From: Armatimonadota bacterium
Lineage (GTDB): Bacteria; Armatimonadota; Armatimonadia; Armatimonadales; Armatimonadaceae
Direction of reading: 5' to 3'
NCBI GenBank assembly: GCA_014379275.1
Contig: JACMMA010000294.1
Span: forward strand, 1-10,327
Length of the DNA: 10,327 bases
The notes beneath the pieces are model-generated. The model saw only the letters and a program-made list of their open reading frames with translations, was not told where the DNA came from and did no database searches. This document shows, one piece after another, positions 6,515-10,327 of the stretch; the first letter of the stretch is position 1; each line of letters starts with the position of its first letter. The position numbers were made by a program, and so were the translations under genes.

Positions 6515-7530
6515 GTGATGTGAAACGTTTCGTCCTTTTCGGCGCGGGTTTCTGGGCGCGGTATCAACTCTCCGCCTGGGGCGAACAACGGGGCACGGAG
6601 TGCGCCGCCGTCGTTGACTTGGACGCGAAAAAGGCGCTGTCGCTCGCAGGGGGGACGCGTGCCGTTTTCACCGACGCAACGACCGCGCTGGAAGAAATCC
6701 GCCCGGACTTCGCCGACATCGTCACGCCAGTCGAAACGCACGTTGCCCTTGCCCGGCTCTGTCTCGAACGCGGCGTCCCAGTTATCTGCCAGAAACCACT
6801 CGCGCCGACTGTCGCCGAAGCCGATTCACTGGTCAAGGATTTCGCCGCCGCGGGCATTCCGCTACTGGTGCATGAAAACTGGCGGTGGCAGACGCCGATC
6901 CGCGCGGCGGCGGCAGTGCTGAAATCAGGCAAGATCGGGACGGCGCACCGGGCACGGGTGTCGTTCGTTTGCTCGTTCCCGGTGTTCGACAACCAGCCGT
7001 TCCTTGCTACCCTGGCGCGATTCATCCTCACCGACATCGGCTCGCACGTTCTGGACGTCGCTCGATTTCTCTTCGGCGAGGCGCGTTCGGTCTACGCCCT
7101 GACAAAGCGCGTGAACCCGAAGATAGCGGGCGAGGATGTCGCGACGGTCATAATGCCGATGGGTGAGGCACAAACCGCAGTCACGGTGGAAATGAGTTAT
7201 GCGTCCCGGACCGAGTGCGAACGGTTCCCGCAAACGTATCTTTTCGTGGAAGGCGATCGGGGCAGCCTGGAAATCGGACCGGATTACCTGCTACGCGTCA
7301 CGGACGAAACCGGGACGCATGTTTCGCGCCATGCACCGCCTCGCTATGCCTGGGCAGACCCGCAGTACGACCTGGTACAGGCGAGTATGGTGCCCTGTAT
7401 CGCCGACCTGTTCGGGCATTTAAGCGGAACCGGTGTCGCGGAGACGACCGGCGCGGATAATTGCGAAACGCTCCGGCTCGTGTTCGCGGCATATGAATCT
7501 GCCGAATCGGGGAGCGTAGTACCGTTGTAA
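6511..7530 (+). CDS. apsD: Gfo/Idh/MocA oxidoreductase, probable D-apiose dehydrogenase (ApsD-like)
   Basis: 339-residue NAD(P)-dependent dehydrogenase. The Rossmann nucleotide-binding motif is GAGFWA (11-16). The catalytic-lysine motif is CQKPLAPT with Lys95 (QKP in place of the commoner EKP), followed by VHENWRWQ (120-127) and DIGSHVLDVARFLFGE with Asp175 and His179. As I recall the family, a QKP motif followed by VHEN-aromatic-R fits ApsD, which oxidises D-apiose to D-apionolactone, the substrate of ApnL. ATG 6511 is chosen because it overlaps the ApnL-like stop as ATGA, has GAGAGAGGG (6495-6503) upstream and places the Rossmann motif at residue 11; the frame is open upstream to 6400 inside the previous gene, which I regard as spurious. 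It is the last gene of the presumed apiose operon and ends just before a perfect hairpin. Another sugar specificity within this large superfamily is possible. Confidence 0.8.
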   Translation: MSDVKRFVLFGAGFWARYQLSAWGEQRGTECAAVVDLDAKKALSLAGGTRAVFTDATTALEEIRPDFADIVTPVETHVALARLCLERGVPVICQKPLAPTVAEADSLVKDFAAAGIPLLVHENWRWQTPIRAAAAVLKSGKIGTAHRARVSFVCSFPVFDNQPFLATLARFILTDIGSHVLDVARFLFGEARSVYALTKRVNPKIAGEDVATVIMPMGEAQTAVTVEMSYASRTECERFPQTYLFVEGDRGSLEIGPDYLLRVTDETGTHVSRHAPPRYAWADPQYDLVQASMVPCIADLFGHLSGTGVAETTGADNCETLRLVFAAYESAESGSVVPL

Positions 7531-7543
7531 CAGTTGGTTTGCC

Positions 7544-7567
7544 GTCGGGGGTTTCTAAACCCCCGAC
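7544..7567. terminator. perfect 11-bp hairpin between convergent genes
   Basis: GTCGGGGGTTT (7544-7554) and AAACCCCCGAC (7557-7567) are exact reverse complements around a 2-nt centre, which in RNA would open to a small AT-rich loop. It lies 13 nt after the ApsD-like stop and overlaps the last codons and stop of the opposing GAF gene. The position suits a shared terminator for both strands. The T-rich stretch on the plus strand (GTTTCTTTTC, 7570-7579) is slightly displaced and none follows on the minus strand, so it is not a textbook intrinsic terminator. Confidence 0.5.
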
Positions 7568-8142
7568 CGCGTTTCTTTTCGCAGATTGCGGATCTCCCAT
7601 AAGGCTTCCAGCGTGCGGGATAGAAGCCCGGTGAATCGCACGAGGTTGGCTTCGTCCTGCGCGGAAAACTCGCCCTCGTACTTGTCGGAGAGTTGTAGCA
7701 AACCCCAGTTTCGTCCATCGCTGTCGATGATCGGGGCCGTCAGCCAGCCGCGCATCGGGGGATGTTTTCCGGCTTCGGCGCCAAAACCTTTGTACTCGGG
7801 GTGCGCCTCCAGTTCCGCCTGCGTAAGACGAACCGGCTTGTTGTGCGTCAGGAGCCAGCCGTGGATGCCGTAACCGGTCGCGGGGGTCTGGTACCCCCGC
7901 CATGCTTCGTACTTCTGGCTGAGCGAGAAGTACTTACGGATGCTCCCCCAATCCCCGTCTACGATGATCGCCGCCGCGCTTTGATGCGCCCCAACTAAAT
8001 GACGGATCAGTTCGACCGCGTCGGACAACACGGCGTTCGCGTCGCTGGCGAATTGTTCGTCGGTCGCGTCCGGGTCGGGCATGACAGGGTTCGGTGTTGC
8101 CCCGATGGGGGCGTTGGCATACACGTTGCTATACGATTCCAC
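7555..8142 (-). CDS. stand-alone GAF-domain protein
   Basis: 195-residue protein with a GAF fold at about residues 35-180 and no kinase, cyclase or helix-turn-helix output domain. GAF-like landmarks are AAAIIVDGDWGS (57-68), GYGIHGWLLTHNKPVRL (90-106), WLTAPIIDSDGRNWGLLQLSDK (133-154) and the closing helix FSAQDEANLVRFTGLLSRTLE. GAF domains bind small ligands or mediate contacts; the GWL...GLLQLSD pattern is typical of those found in sensor kinases. The ligand cannot be told. The start is GTG at 8142-8140, preceded by AAGGA at a 7-nt spacing, which supports this choice. It is likely cytosolic. It follows a DUF7009-like gene by 98 nt on the same strand. The function may be to sense a signal and pass it to a separate partner; that is inference. 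Confidence 0.8.
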   Translation of the reverse strand: MESYSNVYANAPIGATPNPVMPDPDATDEQFASDANAVLSDAVELIRHLVGAHQSAAAIIVDGDWGSIRKYFSLSQKYEAWRGYQTPATGYGIHGWLLTHNKPVRLTQAELEAHPEYKGFGAEAGKHPPMRGWLTAPIIDSDGRNWGLLQLSDKYEGEFSAQDEANLVRFTGLLSRTLEALWEIRNLRKETRSGV

Positions 8143-8155
8143 TCACGTTTCCTTC

Positions 8156-8182
8156 CAGTGATTCGGGGAGGGACGATCACTG
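8156..8182. promoter_or_regulatory. dyad in the GAF gene leader, possible operator
   Basis: CAGTGAT (8156-8162) and ATCACTG (8176-8182) form a perfect 7-bp inverted repeat around 13 nt, ending 14 nt upstream of the GAF gene start on the minus strand. Spacing of about two helical turns between half-site centres fits a dimeric regulator, but an mRNA leader hairpin or chance is also possible. Confidence 0.25.
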
Positions 8183-8240
8183 ATGGAATTGTACACGTAC
8201 AGGGAAACTTTATGCCTACTCTTTCGGTCAGGAGCGAGAT

Positions 8241-8645
8241 TTAGACCTTGCGTTCCTCGAAGCCGACCGGAGAAGGGAAGGTTTCGGAGTCCGGTTCGCT
8301 GATCTGGGACGGACGGGGGTGAACGCAGGGGAAGTCTTTTTCCACGTAGAACGAGAATGCTTCGCTGTCGTTGCCGGGACCGGATTGGTAACAGTAGACG
8401 CCCTCACAGGTGAAGTCGGCGAGTGTTTCGACATCGGCCTTGCTGATATCAAACAGGACGACGTTCCCTGACGCACTGATTTCGCTCTGCGTGCCACCGG
8501 GCAGAAGGAGCACCGTCCAACTGCTGCCGACAGGCGCGCCAGGAATGCGAAGTCGCTCCTCTAAAGGTTCGCCCCGTTCCAGGCTGGCAAGTTCGGTCGG
8601 TGAAATGCGAAGTCGCAAGCTGCCCGAAGTCCAACGTATTTTCAT
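8241..8645 (-). CDS. DUF7009-like small protein of unknown function
   Basis: 134-residue protein that opens with MKIRWTSGSLRLRISPTELASLERGEPLEE. The pattern MKIR...S.RLRLS..E...L at the N-terminus is what I recognise for the DUF7009 family. It continues as a predicted all-beta region with STRLRI-type strands, GSSWTVLLLP and FDISKADVETLADFTCEGVYCYQ. The last 30 residues are charged and Pro/Ser-rich, probably disordered. There is no signal peptide and no membrane helix. The start ATG has AGGA about 9 nt upstream. The family has no assigned biochemical function that I know of. It lies downstream of mobA on the same strand, but the 206-nt gap makes co-transcription uncertain. Confidence 0.7.
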   Translation of the reverse strand: MKIRWTSGSLRLRISPTELASLERGEPLEERLRIPGAPVGSSWTVLLLPGGTQSEISASGNVVLFDISKADVETLADFTCEGVYCYQSGPGNDSEAFSFYVEKDFPCVHPRPSQISEPDSETFPSPVGFEERKV

Positions 8646-8725
8646 GTTGTTTTTCCTGTTCCAATTCCGACTGATGTTACGAAAAGAAGTGTGTCTCGCC
8701 GGTTGTCAACACCCTATCTTACGGA

Positions 8726-8787
8726 TGTTTCTGTTTTATCTCCGGAAAACACGTACGAAACGTTCTCATGGAAACAGAACAGAAACA
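8726..8787. repeat. 10-bp inverted repeat in the mobA-DUF7009 gap
   Basis: TGTTTCTGTT (8726-8735) and AACAGAAACA (8778-8787) are exact reverse complements separated by 42 nt. The right arm is preceded by an overlapping GAAACAG copy at 8771, so the site carries GAAACAG, GAACAGAAAC in tandem. The centre includes the palindromes CGTACG and AACGTT. It lies in the 206-nt gap ahead of the DUF7009-like gene. This may be a protein-binding region or a remnant of a terminator; nothing else in the gap (8646-8851) looks like a gene or RNA. Confidence 0.35.
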
Positions 8788-8851
8788 AATATCCGATACA
8801 ATCGCAAGTAACCGGGGCGGGTTTGTCGGGGTGGGCGATTAAAAAACCGAT

Positions 8852-9448
8852 TCACCGTCCCTGAAACGTCGCCCACTGCTCTGGCGTATTCACATTCGCT
8901 AGCGCTGGCGCGAGTTCGGACGGCACATCCGCTATCTGAAATTTTCCCTCACCCGCACGGATTAGTGCGTGCAACGACCCCTTCCCCGCGCTGATATTCG
9001 TGTCAATCAGGGATATAGAGGCGGGCAAATAGATCGCAAAAAGGGGTTCCATTTGCTCCCCGTTTCGCGTCACGACGCCGTACTCGTTGCGTCGCTGCTC
9101 GAAAAGCCATACCAGAGCCTCGTCCGTAAGTGCAGGCAAATCGCAGGACAGCACGAGCAGGGGCAGATTTCCTGCATGCCGTAGCGCGGTTCGAAGCCCC
9201 CCGATGGGACCGATGCCGGATAGATCGTCGGGTATAAATTCGGCGGGGAGACCTCTCCAATCGCCGGGTCTGTCTCTTCCAACAATCAGCGGGGGGAGTC
9301 GGGACACGGCTTGTGCGAGACGCGTCGTTCTTTCGAGAAACGTTTCACCGTCTCGGATTAAACTTGCTTTGTCGGTACCCATCCGGCGACTTTCGCCACC
9401 TGCCAGGATGGTCACCATGACCGCTTCGTTGTTTTTTTGGCTCGCCAC
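8852..9448 (-). CDS. mobA: molybdenum cofactor guanylyltransferase MobA
   Basis: 198-residue nucleotidyltransferase that transfers GMP from GTP to molybdopterin-bound molybdenum, giving Mo-bis-MGD, the cofactor of DMSO-reductase-family enzymes; cytosolic. The GTP-binding signature LAGGESRRMGTDKA lies at 15-28. GPIGGL (80-85), SCDLPALT with metal-binding Asp103, EPLFAIY (134-140) and the terminal NVNTPE (185-190) complete the family pattern. Length is normal for MobA. The start is uncertain: the GTG at 9448 extends the protein by ten residues over the ATG at 9418, which begins MVTILAGG as most family members do. A TACAAT box lies 7 nt before the GTG, which would favour a leaderless GTG start, while the ATG has no good Shine-Dalgarno. 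No other cofactor gene or molybdoenzyme is in the window. Confidence 0.93.
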   Translation of the reverse strand: MASQKNNEAVMVTILAGGESRRMGTDKASLIRDGETFLERTTRLAQAVSRLPPLIVGRDRPGDWRGLPAEFIPDDLSGIGPIGGLRTALRHAGNLPLLVLSCDLPALTDEALVWLFEQRRNEYGVVTRNGEQMEPLFAIYLPASISLIDTNISAGKGSLHALIRAGEGKFQIADVPSELAPALANVNTPEQWATFQGR

Positions 9449-9455
9449 GGTTTGT

Positions 9456-9485
9456 ATTGTAACCCGTTCCGCTTCAACGTGTCGG
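9456..9485 (-). promoter_or_regulatory. probable mobA promoter, leaderless arrangement
   Basis: On the minus strand CCGACA (9485-9480) and TACAAT (9461-9456) are separated by 18 nt, five of six matches at -10 and four of six at -35. The -10 box ends 7 nt upstream of the GTG of mobA, so transcription would begin at or within a base or two of that codon. The window's divergent neighbour starts at 9505, so regulation of the two genes may share this 56-nt gap. Confidence 0.4.
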
Positions 9486-9504
9486 ATAGACTAAAGGAAA
9501 GAAC

Positions 9505-10327
9505 ATGCTCAAACAAACCCAGGACGAAGAAGTAACCACCTATCGGAGCGAGGCTTCCCGTGCCGATACCGGCTCCTACGCCGCGCAAACTGTCGCCCCC
9601 GTTTACACAACCGACACCGGACTGCGCGAACGACCGGCGACCGCGATGCCGGGCTTTATCGGGCTGATCGCGATGCTCGCGGCGGCGTACTTTTCCTATG
9701 CGATGTTCGCGGGTGGCAACATAATTGTCGGCGTCCTGCTCACCATCGTGTTCTTCTGGCTATGGAGCAGTTCGATGATCATCGAGCCGAATGGGAGTCG
9801 TATCCTGACACTGTTCGGGAAATACCAGGGCACGCTCCGGCAGAACGGCTGGTACTTCGTCAACCCACTCACCGGAAAAAGCTCCCTTTCCCTCCGCGCC
9901 CGCACCCTGAACGGCGACCGACTGAAAGTCAATGATTCGGCGGGCAACCCGGTCGAGATCGCCGCGATCATCGTCTGGCGCGTTTCGGACACTTACCGTG
10001 CGTCGTTCGAGGTGGATCGTTACGAGGAGTTCGTCCGATTGCAGAGCGAAACGGCAGTTCGGCATCTGGCATCCACGCACCCTTACGATGCCGAAGATCA
10101 TGAAATATCGCTCCGGCGCAACACCGACATCGTTTCCGAGGACCTGAAATCGGAACTGAACGAGCGACTCGCCCGCGCCGGCGTGGAAGTGCTGGAGGCG
10201 CGGCTCTCGCACCTCGCCTACGCCCCGGAGATCGCGGGAGCCATGCTCCGCCGCCAGCAAGCGTCCGCCGTGATCGCCGCACGCCAGAAGATCGTCGAGG
10301 GCGCGGTCGGCATGGTCGAACTCGCTC
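9505..10327 (+). CDS. SPFH/Band 7 family membrane protein, truncated by window end
   Basis: Open frame of 274 codons with no stop before the window ends, so the C-terminus is missing. AAAGGA lies about 6 nt before the ATG, supporting the start. An N-terminal cytosolic stretch of about 48 residues is Thr/Ala/Glu-rich. Two hydrophobic segments, about 49-69 and 71-88, form a likely membrane hairpin. The SPFH domain follows from about residue 92: IIEPNGSRILTLFGKYQGTLRQNGWYFVNP, then DSAGNPVEIAAIIVWRV, and a helical repeat region rich in Arg, Glu and Ala (VEVLEARLSHLAYAPEIAGAMLRRQQ). The order is typical of the bacterial SPFH branch often annotated 'SPFH domain-containing protein' with two membrane helices. 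It is divergent from mobA, 56 nt apart. The pairing with the other SPFH gene at 849 may be coincidental. Confidence 0.88.
   Translation, partial: MLKQTQDEEVTTYRSEASRADTGSYAAQTVAPVYTTDTGLRERPATAMPGFIGLIAMLAAAYFSYAMFAGGNIIVGVLLTIVFFWLWSSSMIIEPNGSRILTLFGKYQGTLRQNGWYFVNPLTGKSSLSLRARTLNGDRLKVNDSAGNPVEIAAIIVWRVSDTYRASFEVDRYEEFVRLQSETAVRHLASTHPYDAEDHEISLRRNTDIVSEDLKSELNERLARAGVEVLEARLSHLAYAPEIAGAMLRRQQASAVIAARQKIVEGAVGMVELA

Noticed and set aside
8543..8616. Repeated 12-nt string ATGCGAAGTCGC inside the DUF7009-like gene
   Set aside because: Both copies encode Arg-Leu-Arg-Ile in the same frame; two short copies are explained by codon reuse and do not form an array.
8674..8709. TTGACA (8709-8704) and TAACAT (8679-8674) as a promoter for the DUF7009-like gene
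   Set aside because: The spacing is 24 nt, too long for a sigma70 promoter, and nothing like a -10 box lies at 16-18 nt.

Overview
The window is a bacterial chromosomal segment of moderately high GC, gene-dense, with clear Shine-Dalgarno sites on several genes. Gene content (a stand-alone apiosidase-type glycoside hydrolase, apiose/apionolactone enzymes, SPFH proteins, a DUF7009-type protein, intergenic and intragenic GC-rich palindromic repeats) suggests an environmental carbohydrate-degrading lineage such as Armatimonadota. Planctomycetota, Verrucomicrobiota, Acidobacteriota or Chloroflexota cannot be excluded from sequence alone. There are no tRNA, rRNA, CRISPR or transposase genes and no intergenic gap over 300 bases.

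Region 1 (1-690): an alpha/beta hydrolase whose 5' end may lie just outside the window. Region 2 (849-3393): an SPFH protein with a C-terminal GYF_2 domain, a perfect terminator-like hairpin, a zinc-ribbon membrane-anchored protein, and a tiny two-helix membrane protein. This resembles the SPFH plus zinc-ribbon membrane-protein module known from Bacillus subtilis YdjI/YdjG. A second SPFH protein, with two N-terminal membrane helices, begins at 9505 and runs off the window end.

Region 3 (3468-7530): three co-directional genes that fit the upper part of D-apiose catabolism: a GH140/DUF4038-type apiosidase (releases D-apiose), an ApnL-like D-apionolactonase and an ApsD-like Gfo/Idh/MocA dehydrogenase (D-apiose to apionolactone). 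The last two overlap by 4 nt. Two palindromic repeat elements have invaded this operon: one of about 161 bp fills the gap between the glycosidase and the lactonase, and one of 139 bp sits in frame inside the lactonase gene, adding about 46 low-complexity residues.

Region 4 (7555-9448, minus strand): mobA (molybdenum cofactor guanylyltransferase), a DUF7009-like small protein and a stand-alone GAF-domain protein, separated by gaps that suggest at least partly independent expression. mobA has a promoter placed so close to its GTG codon that a leaderless transcript is possible. The GAF gene and the apiose operon converge on a shared perfect hairpin.
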